Shown one piece after another: positions 1-8,144 of a stretch of DNA of 60,145 nucleotides; the stretch's first letter is position 1; every line of letters begins with the position of its first letter. Under the pieces are notes generated by a model that was not told where the DNA came from, made no database searches, and saw only the letters and a list, made by a program, of their open reading frames with translations. Where the stretch lies: the NCBI RefSeq assembly GCF_008370045.1, contig NZ_VOBN01000031.1, positions 1 to 60,145 on the forward strand, read 5' to 3'. Origin of the DNA: Pseudomonas sp. ANT_J12 (GTDB taxonomy: Bacteria; Pseudomonadota; Gammaproteobacteria; Pseudomonadales; Pseudomonadaceae). The position numbers were made by a program, and so were the translations under genes.

Positions 1-19
1 CGAAGGCGATCTTACGGAC

Positions 20-47
20 GCCTTCGCGGGCAAGCCTCGCTCCTACA
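20..47. repeat. REP element (single)
   Basis: A copy of the Pseudomonas REP core GGGCAAGCCTCGCTCCTAC lies at the very start of the window. Its inverted partner, if any, would be outside the window. It lies upstream of the pqi operon. Confidence 0.8.
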
Positions 48-130
48 TTGGGTCGTCGCATCCCTTTGAACCGCCTTTCGATTTGCTCTATCGCAAGGCA
101 CTTCTATATTGAGGAGGTGCTCTGACTTCC

Positions 131-742
131 TTGCGAATGCGACCCATGGCCACGACTGACCCGTTGATCATCTGCGAGCACTGCGACTGCGTGTATGAAA
201 AAGTCACGCTCGCCAAACATCAGAAAACCCTGTGCACCCGCTGTGGTGGCGTGCTCCAGCGGTATAACGGCCTGACGCTGGAGCAGCGCCTGGCCTTGAC
301 CTTCACGGCGCTGGTGTTGTGGATTTTCGCCAACTTTTTCCCGGTCATGAGTATCAGCCTCAAAGGCCTGAAAAACAGCGCCACGCTGTGGGATTCGGTG
401 CTGGCCCTGAGCCTGGGCCCGATCACCTTCATTGCCATGGTGGCGGCAATCGCCATGATCATCGCGCCGATCATTCAACTGGTCCTGTTGATCTGGGTCC
501 TGAGCTTCGCCCTCGCCCGTCAGCGCGCGCCAGGGTTTCGCTTCAGCATGCGCTGGCTGGAAACCCTGCGGCCCTGGAGCATGCTGGAAGTTTGCCTGCT
601 GGGAGCGATGGTCGCGGTGATCAAACTCGCCGGCTTGCTGGATGTATTGCCCGGCATCGGCCTGTTCGCCCTGGCCATTCTCAGCTTGATGATGATCCGC
701 ATTGCCGGGCGCGATATCCGTGAACTGTGGGACGAGCTATGA
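131..742 (+). CDS. pqiA: PqiA-like membrane protein, N-terminal-type half
   Basis: Inner-membrane protein of the paraquat-inducible A family, the membrane partner of an MCE-protein lipid transport system. Two CxxC pairs (about C15/C18 and C35/C38) form a cytoplasmic zinc-ribbon-like module and are followed by about four membrane segments. At about 203 residues it is half the size of E. coli PqiA, which fuses two such modules; the second half is the next gene. The start is uncertain: a strong AGGAGG at 112-117 is 13 bases before a TTG at 131, while ATG codons at 137 and 146 are further away. The next gene overlaps this stop (ATGA). The four-gene order marks it as part of a pqi operon. Confidence 0.85.
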   Translation: MRMRPMATTDPLIICEHCDCVYEKVTLAKHQKTLCTRCGGVLQRYNGLTLEQRLALTFTALVLWIFANFFPVMSISLKGLKNSATLWDSVLALSLGPITFIAMVAAIAMIIAPIIQLVLLIWVLSFALARQRAPGFRFSMRWLETLRPWSMLEVCLLGAMVAVIKLAGLLDVLPGIGLFALAILSLMMIRIAGRDIRELWDEL

Positions 743-1386
743 CAACGCCGCCGGTCGCCAGCGAACTGGGCCTGTGCCTGTGTCACAGCTGCGGCATGGC
801 CTGCGACATGACCAACGATCCTCAGGAATGCGAACGCTGCGGCGCCCCGTTGCATCGGCGCAAGGTCAATTCCCTGGCCCGGACCTGGGCCTACCTGTTC
901 GCCGCGCTGGCGTTCTATGTCCCGGCCAATCTGTTGCCAGTGATGAACACCAAAATGGTCGGTGCCGGTGCCGACAGCACCATCATGAGCGGCGTGCTGG
1001 AGTTCTGGGAGGCCGGCGCCTGGGACATTGCCCTGATCATTTTTATCGCCAGTATCGCCGTGCCCGGCATCAAATTCGTCGCCCTGACGCTGCTGCTGAT
1101 CACCGTTCAGCGCGACAGCCTGTGGGCGCGCAAGGAGCGCTCGAAGCTGTTCCGTTTCGTCGAGGTCATCGGTTATTGGTCGATGCTCGATGTCATCGTG
1201 GTCGCGCTGGTCGCTTCGCTGGTGAAATTCCAGGCCCTGGCTGACATCGAGCCGCGTCCCGGCATTCTGTTTTTTGGCCTGGTGGTGGTCTTCACCATGC
1301 TCTCGGCGATGAGTTTCGACCCACGATTGATCTGGGATAAAGCGCCCCATAACGAGGAGGTCACGGATGAAGTCGCAAGCCACTGA
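739..1386 (+). CDS. pqiA: PqiA-like membrane protein, C-terminal-type half
   Basis: Second PqiA-family protein of 215 residues with its own CxxC pairs (CHSC near residues 15-18 and CERC near 31-34) and four predicted membrane segments. The start at ATG 739 is chosen because it overlaps the previous stop as ATGA, a sign of translational coupling. It overlaps the following pqiB by 20 bases. By family knowledge the two halves together would equal one fused PqiA and would form the inner-membrane part of the PqiABC lipid-transport bridge. That they work as a heterodimer is inference. Confidence 0.87.
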   Translation: MTTPPVASELGLCLCHSCGMACDMTNDPQECERCGAPLHRRKVNSLARTWAYLFAALAFYVPANLLPVMNTKMVGAGADSTIMSGVLEFWEAGAWDIALIIFIASIAVPGIKFVALTLLLITVQRDSLWARKERSKLFRFVEVIGYWSMLDVIVVALVASLVKFQALADIEPRPGILFFGLVVVFTMLSAMSFDPRLIWDKAPHNEEVTDEVASH

Positions 1387-3022
1387 CGGGCCGCAAGCCC
1401 CGGGACAGGCCAGTATCAAGACTCGCCGTTTCAGCGTTTCGCTGGTGTGGATCGTGCCGATCGTGGCCGTGCTGGTGGGGATTTCCCTGGTGGTGCACAG
1501 CCTCATGCAAGAAGGCCCGACCATTGTCGTGACCTTCAAGACCGGCAACGGCCTGACCGCCAACAAGACCGAGGTCAAGTACCGCAACGTGGTAATCGGG
1601 CATGTCTCTGACGTGGAGTTGAGCAAAGACCAGAAGAGTGTCGATGCCACCATCAAACTCGCCAAACAGGCAGAAACCTTCACCCGCGAAGACTCGCAGT
1701 TCTGGGTGGTGCGCCCGCGCATCGGCGCGGGTGGGGTCTCGGGCATCGATACGCTGTTGTCCGGCGACTACATCGGCGCCGATATCGGTCACGCCAACGG
1801 TCGTGCGAAAAACTTCACCGGCCTGGAGAACCCGCCGCCGATCACCTACGGCGAACCGGGCAAGCGCTTTACCCTGCACTCCCAGGATCTCGGTTCGCTG
1901 GATATCGGCTCGCCGGTCTACTACCGCAAGATCCCGGTCGGCCAAGTGGTGGCGTATGCGCTGGATGCGGACGGCAAAGGGGTCAATCTTGAAGTCTTCG
2001 TGCACTCGCCCAACGACGCCTACGTCACCGAAAACACCCGGTTCTGGAACGCCAGCGGCATCGACCTGAACATCGGCGCCAACGGGTTCGCGGTGAAGAC
2101 CGAATCGCTGTCCTCGCTGTTGGTGGGCGGTATTGCCTTCATCGCCCCGCAGTACAGCCCCAACGATCAACCCGCCGCCGAGGATAAGACCTTCGAGCTG
2201 TTCGACGACCAGACCACCGCCCTCGCCCCGCCCAATGGCAAGGCGCAGTACCTGAGCCTGCGTTTCGACCAGGCCCTGCGCGGGCTCAAGGTCGATGCCC
2301 CGGTGGAATTCCTCGGCATGGAAATCGGCAAGGTGGTGGCGATCAATCTGGATTTCGACGAGAAGAAACGCAGCTTCCCGGTCAACGTCGGCATCGTGAT
2401 TTACCCGCAACGACTCGGCCAGGCTCATACCAAAATGATCAAGGCGTTGATGCATGACCCCAATGACGAAGCCGCCGGCGTGCGCCTGATGGGCACGTTT
2501 ATCGAAAACGGCCTTCGCGCACAGGCCCGCAGCGGCAATCTGCTGACCGGCCAGCTGTACATCTCGCTGGATTTCTACCCCAAGGCGGAGAAGGTCAAGT
2601 TCGATCCGGACGCGCGGCCGGTCAGCATCCCGACCATCCCCGGCAGCCTCGAACAGTTGCAGGAAAAACTCGAGGCCATGGTCAACAAGATCAACCAACT
2701 GCCGGTGGAACGGATTGCCAGCAACCTCGACAGCAACCTCGTCGAGTTGCGCAAAGGCTTGGCGCAATTCAACGCCAAGACCCTGCCCGGCGTGCAGACG
2801 ACCCTGGCGGACGTCAGCAAGACCCTGAATTCGGCCAGTTCGACCCTCGCCGAAGATTCGCCGCAACGGGAACAACTGACCCAGACCCTGGACGAACTCA
2901 AACGCATGTCGCGTTCCCTGCGTGAGCTCTCGGATTACCTGGGACGGCACCCGGAATCGCTGATTCGCGGGCGCCCCGACAATGCAGCGCCGGCCGACCT
3001 GCAAGGGCCACCGCGTAACTGA
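1367..3022 (+). CDS. pqiB: PqiB, MCE-domain intermembrane transport protein
   Basis: Protein of 551 residues anchored by one N-terminal membrane segment (about residues 21-45) and projecting into the periplasm. Three MCE/MlaD repeats can be seen, starting near residue 48, near residue 165 and near residue 290. Each has the beta-rich pattern with a G-x-V-x-G core, for example the stretches around YRNVVIGHV, YRKIPVGQVV and FLGMEIGKVV. A long helical C-terminal part (about 420-530) matches the PqiB coiled-coil needle. PqiB hexamers form a channel for lipids between inner and outer membranes. The ATG lies inside the end of the second pqiA gene, so translation is coupled. Assignment is firm from architecture and operon context. 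Confidence 0.92.
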   Translation: MKSQATDGPQAPGQASIKTRRFSVSLVWIVPIVAVLVGISLVVHSLMQEGPTIVVTFKTGNGLTANKTEVKYRNVVIGHVSDVELSKDQKSVDATIKLAKQAETFTREDSQFWVVRPRIGAGGVSGIDTLLSGDYIGADIGHANGRAKNFTGLENPPPITYGEPGKRFTLHSQDLGSLDIGSPVYYRKIPVGQVVAYALDADGKGVNLEVFVHSPNDAYVTENTRFWNASGIDLNIGANGFAVKTESLSSLLVGGIAFIAPQYSPNDQPAAEDKTFELFDDQTTALAPPNGKAQYLSLRFDQALRGLKVDAPVEFLGMEIGKVVAINLDFDEKKRSFPVNVGIVIYPQRLGQAHTKMIKALMHDPNDEAAGVRLMGTFIENGLRAQARSGNLLTGQLYISLDFYPKAEKVKFDPDARPVSIPTIPGSLEQLQEKLEAMVNKINQLPVERIASNLDSNLVELRKGLAQFNAKTLPGVQTTLADVSKTLNSASSTLAEDSPQREQLTQTLDELKRMSRSLRELSDYLGRHPESLIRGRPDNAAPADLQGPPRN

Positions 3023-3039
3023 CCACAGGAGCAACACCC

Positions 3040-3588
3040 ATGGCTTTTTCGCCGAAGATCACCCTGGTCGCCGCGTTGGTGCTGCTCGCGGCGTGTCGCA
3101 GCGACCCGATTCACTTTCATACCCTCACCCCGGCGCAACTGGCTAGGGGCAATGGCGACGAAATCAAGATCGAAGGCATCAGCGTGCCGCCCCAGGTCGA
3201 TCGGCCGCAGATCGTCATTCGCCAGGGCAACAGCGGTCTGGCGATCCTTGAAACCGATTGGTGGGGCGCGAGCCTGTCGGATGAGTTGCGCAGTGCGCTG
3301 GTGGATCAACTGTCCAACGCCAACTCCCAACGCAAGGTGTCGTTGCGGGTGGATGTGCAGCGTTTCGACTCGATTCCCGGCCAGTACGGCTTGATCGACG
3401 TCAAATGGCGCCTGCGGCCATTAGGGGCCGGCGATAACTCGCTGGTGACGTGCCGCAGTACGTTGCAGACGCCGTCGGGGCCTTCCATTGAGGATTTGGT
3501 GACGGCGCAGCAGAACAACGTCAAACGCCTGGCTGCGGTGATCAGTCAAGCGGCGGCCACGCAACGGGGTTGCCCGGCGCCTCTCTGA
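3040..3588 (+). CDS. pqiC: PqiC, outer-membrane lipoprotein of the Pqi system
   Basis: ABC-transport auxiliary lipoprotein family, 182 residues. The N-terminus is a lipoprotein signal with lipobox LLAAC, giving a lipidated cysteine near residue 19. The rest is a compact alpha/beta domain typical of PqiC/DUF330. It starts 17 bases after pqiB, with GGAG just upstream, and closes the operon. It probably sits in the inner leaflet of the outer membrane and receives the tip of the PqiB needle. A hairpin terminator follows at 3614-3649. Confidence 0.9.
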   Translation: MAFSPKITLVAALVLLAACRSDPIHFHTLTPAQLARGNGDEIKIEGISVPPQVDRPQIVIRQGNSGLAILETDWWGASLSDELRSALVDQLSNANSQRKVSLRVDVQRFDSIPGQYGLIDVKWRLRPLGAGDNSLVTCRSTLQTPSGPSIEDLVTAQQNNVKRLAAVISQAAATQRGCPAPL

Positions 3589-3613
3589 AAATACCTGCTC
3601 TGCAATGGACCCG

Positions 3614-3649
3614 CTCAACGGCGAAATACCTGCCGTTGAGTTGTTATTT
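3614..3649 (+). terminator. Rho-independent terminator after pqiC
   Basis: Perfect 9-bp stem CTCAACGGC / GCCGTTGAG with a 9-base loop, followed directly by TTGTTATTT. It lies 25 bases after the pqiC stop and ends the pqi operon. Confidence 0.8.
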
Positions 3650-3737
3650 CCTATTCGTAATGCCGGAGTAACTTTAACTGTTTCTCTCGTCGTATTTGAC
3701 ATTAGTTTTCAAACACACCCACGCCATTCGACTTAAT

Positions 3738-3747
3738 CGACTACGCT
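3738..3747 (+). promoter_or_regulatory. 10-mer shared with the arnB promoter region
   Basis: CGACTACGCT occurs here and at 9387-9396 upstream of arnB, in both cases directly after a TTAAT or TTTAG stretch. Both downstream genes belong to lipid A or LPS modification, so this may be part of a shared activator site. It does not match the two-half-site PmrA box I know (YTTAAK, 5 bases, YTTAAK), so the regulator is unknown. Confidence 0.35.
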
Positions 3748-3914
3748 CCGACCACTGAAACTAAAAGGAAACAGTTTCGTGAATAACAGAGCCTTTCTCC
3801 GCAAATTTTTCACATTCGTTTCACCGTGCTCATACGCGCCGCCCCTTAGTGTGCCGAGCAATCCTGAAAGTTTGACTAAGCAGGTTTCAATACTGTCGTA
3901 TAAGGGGCAGCACC

Positions 3915-4592
3915 GTGATCGAATCAGTGTCATCCGCCATGCCGTCGCGCCGCTGGCGACCGTCGAAACTCGTCAGGATTATCAGCGTGTCAGTCTTGTT
4001 GACAGTGGCAGCGCTGGTCGCCGGTTTCGTCGTGTGGCATCGATCCCCGGTCAACCTGGGCAATGCGAATGCCCAGGCTCGCGCCGAACTGCTCCGGCAC
4101 TGGCGCGCCGGCGACGTGGTGGTATTGGTGCGTCATGCCGAGCGCTGCGACCGCTCCAGCAACCCTTGCCTGGGTCCGGCGGACGGCATTACCGAACTCG
4201 GCAGTCAGTCTGCAGCCTCGGTGGGCCAAGGCTTTATGCGCCTGGGCATGGCTCAGGCCGACGTTTTTACCAGCCCGGTCACGCGCACCCAACAAACCGC
4301 GCACTATATGTTCGGCAAGGAAGCGGTGACCCAGGCCTGGCTGGCCAGTTGTGGCGACACCCTGCGCGACGATGTGATCGCGCACAAGGTGGCCCATCGC
4401 AATACAGTGCTGGTCACCCACAGCGGTTGCATCAGCGATTTCGAGGTCCAGACCGGTTTCAAGCACGCGGCCACCGCCGAATACAGCAGTTCATTGTTTG
4501 CCAGCATTGGCAGCGATGGGCAACTTCAAGTACTGGGCGTATTGAATGACGCTGATTGGCGTTCGCTGTTGAACGATAAATCGTTGAAGTAA
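3915..4592 (+). CDS. Ais-like histidine phosphatase, membrane anchored
   Basis: Histidine phosphatase superfamily protein of 225 residues. The catalytic RHAE motif (VLVRHAERC) lies near residue 74 and the second histidine (LVTHSGC) near residue 166. A hydrophobic segment at about residues 20-42 is a signal anchor, placing the enzyme in the periplasm. Small size, periplasmic location and a neighbouring arn locus match Ais/PmrG, which removes the phosphate from heptose II of the LPS core. That substrate is inferred from context. GTG 3915 is chosen because AAGGGG lies 7 bases upstream; an in-frame ATG at 3939 is the alternative. Confidence 0.75.
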   Translation: MIESVSSAMPSRRWRPSKLVRIISVSVLLTVAALVAGFVVWHRSPVNLGNANAQARAELLRHWRAGDVVVLVRHAERCDRSSNPCLGPADGITELGSQSAASVGQGFMRLGMAQADVFTSPVTRTQQTAHYMFGKEAVTQAWLASCGDTLRDDVIAHKVAHRNTVLVTHSGCISDFEVQTGFKHAATAEYSSSLFASIGSDGQLQVLGVLNDADWRSLLNDKSLK

Positions 4593-4741
4593 GGCTGCGG
4601 TCGTTAGTGATTTAAAGTTGAGACTGTTAGTTCGCTACTCATCAATAAACATCTCTCTGGCTTGAATTCCTTCAGGCGCTGTTCAGCGAGGATGGCTGAT
4701 AGTGCGCTGGATCCACAGCGTCCTCGCGTTAAGGATTTCTC

Positions 4742-6463
4742 ATGACGTCCCATCACAATCTGTTGCAACACCCGGCGGCGAAGCTGCACAGACGCCCCGC
4801 CCCTGCACCCACCGCCGTCGAACGCTGGATCGTTCCCGGTTTGCTCCTGGCCTTCGTGCTGTTCTATCTGCTGCCGTTGATGAGCCACGGCTTGTGGATT
4901 CCCGACGAAACCCGCTATGGCCAGATCAGCCAGGAAATGCGCCTGAGCGGTGACTGGATCGCCCCGCATTTCATGGGCATCCGTTATTTCGAAAAACCCA
5001 TCGCCGGCTACTGGATGATCGCCATCGCCCAGGCGGTGTTCGGCGATAACCTGTTCGGTGTGCGGATCGCCTCAGCGTTGAGCACCGGGCTGAGCGTGTG
5101 GCTGACCTACCTGATTGCCCGCCGACTGTGGAACGACCCGCGCAAAAGTGGCGCGTGCGCGTTGCTCTACATGAGTTTCGGGCTGATTGCCGGGCAAGCC
5201 GGTTATGCGAACCTCGATCCGCAATTCACGTTCTGGGTGAACTTGAGTCTGGTGGCGTTGTGGTTCGCCCTCGATAACCCTTCAGGTAAACAACGCCTCG
5301 GTGCCTGGACCTTGTTGGGGGTTGCCTGCGGCATGGGCTTTATGACCAAGGGTTTCCTCGCCTGGCTGTTGCCGGTGCTGATCGCCCTGCCCTACATGCT
5401 CTGGCAACGTCGCTTGGGCGAGTTGCTGCGCTACGGGCCGATAGCGCTGGTTGTGGCTGCCGTGACCTGCCTGCCGTGGGTGCTTGCCATTCACCATCAG
5501 GAACCGGACTTCTGGCGGTTTTTCTTCTGGAATGAGCACATTCGCCGGTTTGCCGCTGACGACGCGCAACACGCCCGGCCGTGGTGGTTCTACCTGCCGT
5601 TGCTGGTGGCTTCGAGCCTGCCTTGGGCGGCGTTGTTGCCGTCGACCTTTATCCAGGCCTGGAAAAACAAGCGTGAACCGGCCATGGGTTTCCTGCTGTT
5701 GTGGCTGCTGTTGCCCCTGACCTTTTTCAGCCTGAGCAGCGGCAAGTTGCCGACCTACATCATGCCGTGCCTGCTGCCGCTGGCGTTGCTGATGGGGCAT
5801 GCCCTGACGGGCCTTATCGATCAGGCGCAAGACCGGGCCATTCGTTTCAACGGTGCCATCAATGTGGTGTTGGGCTGCGTTGGCCTGATCGCCTTGATAT
5901 ACATCCAGGCAACCAAGGAAATCTTCGAAAACACTGAGATGTTCAGCCTGTCCCTGGCCTATATCGTGTTGGCCGGCTGGATCATTGCCAATGCGTTGCA
6001 AGTCTCACGACCCTTGCAGTTCTGGGCTGCGCCGGCTTTGGGCAGCTGGCTACTGGTGGCGCTGCTGCCAGCGGCGATGCCGGCGACGATCGTCAACAGC
6101 AAGATGCCTGACCAGTTCATTGCCGAACACCTGGAAGCGCTGAGCCAGACCTCCTCCCTGCTCAGTAACGACCTGGGCGCGGCGTCGGCCTTGTCCTGGC
6201 GCCTGAAGCGACCTCAGGTTGACCTGTTCAACACCATTGGCGAGCTGAAATATGGTCTGGACGATCCGGCCATGGATTCGCGCAAAGTCACCAAGGACAA
6301 CGTTGGTCAATGGATGACTGAAGCACGCAAGAAAGGCTCGGTGGGGGTGGTGATGCGGGTCAACAGTGTGCCAGAGGTCCAGGAAGTCGAGTTGTTGCCG
6401 GTGGATGGCAAGCGCTATGAGCGTGGCAATCTTGAAATCCTGATTTTCCCGCAAAGTCCGTAA
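4742..6463 (+). CDS. ArnT paralogue 1 (aminoarabinose transferase family, GT83)
   Basis: Polytopic inner-membrane GT-C glycosyltransferase of 573 residues with about 12 membrane segments and a C-terminal periplasmic domain. The N-terminal periplasmic loop carries WIPDETRY, including the conserved acidic residues of ArnT, followed by YFEKP. It is strikingly similar along its whole length to the operon-borne ArnT at 14491-16140: long blocks such as NLDPQFTFWVN and CGMGFMTKGFLAWLLPVL are the same. ArnT moves 4-amino-4-deoxy-L-arabinose from undecaprenyl phosphate to lipid A phosphates, giving polymyxin resistance. A second copy outside the operon may act on a different phosphate or a different sugar. 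The start has only a weak ribosome site (AAGGA at 4733). Confidence 0.85.
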   Translation: MTSHHNLLQHPAAKLHRRPAPAPTAVERWIVPGLLLAFVLFYLLPLMSHGLWIPDETRYGQISQEMRLSGDWIAPHFMGIRYFEKPIAGYWMIAIAQAVFGDNLFGVRIASALSTGLSVWLTYLIARRLWNDPRKSGACALLYMSFGLIAGQAGYANLDPQFTFWVNLSLVALWFALDNPSGKQRLGAWTLLGVACGMGFMTKGFLAWLLPVLIALPYMLWQRRLGELLRYGPIALVVAAVTCLPWVLAIHHQEPDFWRFFFWNEHIRRFAADDAQHARPWWFYLPLLVASSLPWAALLPSTFIQAWKNKREPAMGFLLLWLLLPLTFFSLSSGKLPTYIMPCLLPLALLMGHALTGLIDQAQDRAIRFNGAINVVLGCVGLIALIYIQATKEIFENTEMFSLSLAYIVLAGWIIANALQVSRPLQFWAAPALGSWLLVALLPAAMPATIVNSKMPDQFIAEHLEALSQTSSLLSNDLGAASALSWRLKRPQVDLFNTIGELKYGLDDPAMDSRKVTKDNVGQWMTEARKKGSVGVVMRVNSVPEVQEVELLPVDGKRYERGNLEILIFPQSP

Positions 6464-6479
6464 CGACAAACACCAAACC

Positions 6480-6570
6480 TGTGGGAGCGGGCTTGCTCGC
6501 GAATACGGTGCATCAGTCAAAGCAGGTGGCGACTGACACGACGTCTTCGCGAACAAGCCCGCTCCCACAA
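6480..6570. repeat. REP pair (GTGGGAGCGGGCTTG variant)
   Basis: Inverted pair GTGGGAGCGGGCTTGCTCGCG ... AAGCCCGCTCCCAC (first arm shortened to its core here) separated by about 50 bases. It lies between two co-oriented glycosyltransferase genes and can fold into a long hairpin. This variant differs from the GTAGGAGCGAGG type found elsewhere in the window. Confidence 0.75.
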
Positions 6571-6608
6571 GGGACTGCGGTGCTCATTCAAGTTTTAGGA
6601 AACCCTCC

Positions 6609-8111
6609 ATGAAGTTCCACGCAAGTGACAGGGCCGCGCTGTGGCTCCTGCTGGGCGCGACTGCCTTGATGTTGTTGTTGGGTTTAGGTTCGCGCGAGCT
6701 CTGGGGCGCGGAAACCCGCTGGGCCAACATCGCCTTGCAGATGCTCCAGAGCGGTGACTATTTTGATCCGTACCTCAAGGGCGGGCCGTATTACGACAAG
6801 CCACTGCCGTCCTATTGGCTGATCACCGCCACGGCGTGGTTGACCGGCGGCCTGGGACACTGGTCGCTGCGCCTGTCTTCGGTGATTTCGGCGTGGTTGA
6901 GCGTGTGGCTGGTGTACCTGCTGGGCGAGCAATTGTTTCGCAAAGGCACCGGGCTGATTGCCGGGTGGATGCTGGCGACCACGTTCTACTTCGTGTTTTG
7001 GGCGCGGGTGGCCACGGCTGACATCCTGACCGTGTGCGGTGTACTGGCGGCGGTGTGGTGGTACTGGCGCGGGCCGCAAGACACTCGCCTGTCGCGCTAC
7101 CTGGGATTTTTCCTGCTGCTGTCACTGACCTCGCTGTTCAAAGGCCTGATCGGCTTCATTCTGCCGGGCTTGCTACTGTTGCCCCATGTGCTGCAGGACG
7201 GGCGCTGGAAACGCCATCTCAATCTGCGGCTGTGCCTGGCCTTGATGATCGCTGGCGCGTTCTACATGACGCCGTTTGTACTGTCCCACGTCTACGGCGC
7301 GCCAACCTATGGCGAAAGTGGCCTGGGCCTGGTGCTGCGGGAAAACGTCGTGCGGTTTTTCCAGCCGTTCGACAACATCGGGCCGATTTACACCTACCTG
7401 ATTTACCTGCCGGTCTACACCCTGCCCTGGGCGCCGTGCTGGTTGATCGCGTTGTGGGTCGCCCTGCGCCACTGGCGCAGCATCGAACCCAATACCCGCT
7501 GGCTGATCTGGGGCCTGGGGTTGTTGATGTTGTTCTTCACCGCCAGCGGCAGTCGGCGCAGTTACTACGTGTTGCCCCTGGTGCCATTTGCGCAATTGCT
7601 TGGGGCTTGGTGGATCACCCAACGCAACCCGGTGAGTCGTGGCTGGAAGATCGGTTTCGGTGCGGCCACCGTGTTATTGCTCGCGGTGCTGGGCGTGCTC
7701 TATCCGTGGACCAACGGTGGTGGCGGCGTGGTTCAATTCGGTGAGACGGTCAAGTTTGAGGCGAGCAAGCGTGCGCCCCTCAAGGACTGGCGCCTGGTCA
7801 TGATCGAAGTCGACAACAAAGTGCCGATGTACCTGCAAACCGGCGGTGCGCCCTTCTATTACGTGCAGGAAAACCAGAACTACCCACGCACGGGCGACAG
7901 CGCCGCTTTGATGACCTGGCTTGATGCCACCAGCGGCCAACACTGGGACCCGCAGCGCACCATCATCGTGGCGCAATACCGCAATGGTGATGCCTTGCCG
8001 TTGGGCTATCTGAGTGTCGACCATCAGGTCATCACCACCACGCCCACTAACGGTGAGCGGATGTTCCATGGTCGGGAGGACCAGAGCGTGGCGTTTATCC
8101 CGCAGCCCTGA
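6609..8111 (+). CDS. ArnT/PMT-type membrane glycosyltransferase
   Basis: GT-C family membrane protein of 500 residues with about ten membrane segments, related to ArnT but clearly divergent. The first periplasmic loop reads LWGAETRWANIALQ, so the D of the ArnT DETR motif is alanine while E-T-R is kept. The following loop has YYDKPLPSYW, equivalent to the YFEKP...YW stretch of ArnT. The C-terminal domain is short and soluble. The sugar donor is presumably a polyprenyl-phosphate sugar, and the acceptor LPS or another envelope glycan; neither can be read from the sequence. It follows ArnT paralogue 1 by 145 bases and probably belongs to the same group. AGGAAA precedes the ATG. Confidence 0.75.
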   Translation: MKFHASDRAALWLLLGATALMLLLGLGSRELWGAETRWANIALQMLQSGDYFDPYLKGGPYYDKPLPSYWLITATAWLTGGLGHWSLRLSSVISAWLSVWLVYLLGEQLFRKGTGLIAGWMLATTFYFVFWARVATADILTVCGVLAAVWWYWRGPQDTRLSRYLGFFLLLSLTSLFKGLIGFILPGLLLLPHVLQDGRWKRHLNLRLCLALMIAGAFYMTPFVLSHVYGAPTYGESGLGLVLRENVVRFFQPFDNIGPIYTYLIYLPVYTLPWAPCWLIALWVALRHWRSIEPNTRWLIWGLGLLMLFFTASGSRRSYYVLPLVPFAQLLGAWWITQRNPVSRGWKIGFGAATVLLLAVLGVLYPWTNGGGGVVQFGETVKFEASKRAPLKDWRLVMIEVDNKVPMYLQTGGAPFYYVQENQNYPRTGDSAALMTWLDATSGQHWDPQRTIIVAQYRNGDALPLGYLSVDHQVITTTPTNGERMFHGREDQSVAFIPQP

Positions 8112-8144
8112 CCCACACCACCCCGGCAGAGATAGCTTGCCGAC

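Larger units (their letters stand above)
3589..3914 (+). other. Intergenic region before the Ais-like phosphatase gene
   Basis: After the pqi terminator this 326-base gap is AT-richer than its surroundings and shows no convincing gene; open frames here run out of frame into the phosphatase gene. It must hold the promoter of the phosphatase. The 10-mer CGACTACGCT at 3738-3747, preceded by CTTAAT, recurs upstream of arnB. An AAGGGG ribosome-binding sequence at about 3902 precedes the GTG start. Confidence 0.6.

Noticed and set aside
3779..4549. Open frame of about 256 codons starting upstream of the phosphatase gene
   Set aside because: It runs out of frame through the phosphatase gene, whose RHAE and second histidine motifs define the real frame.
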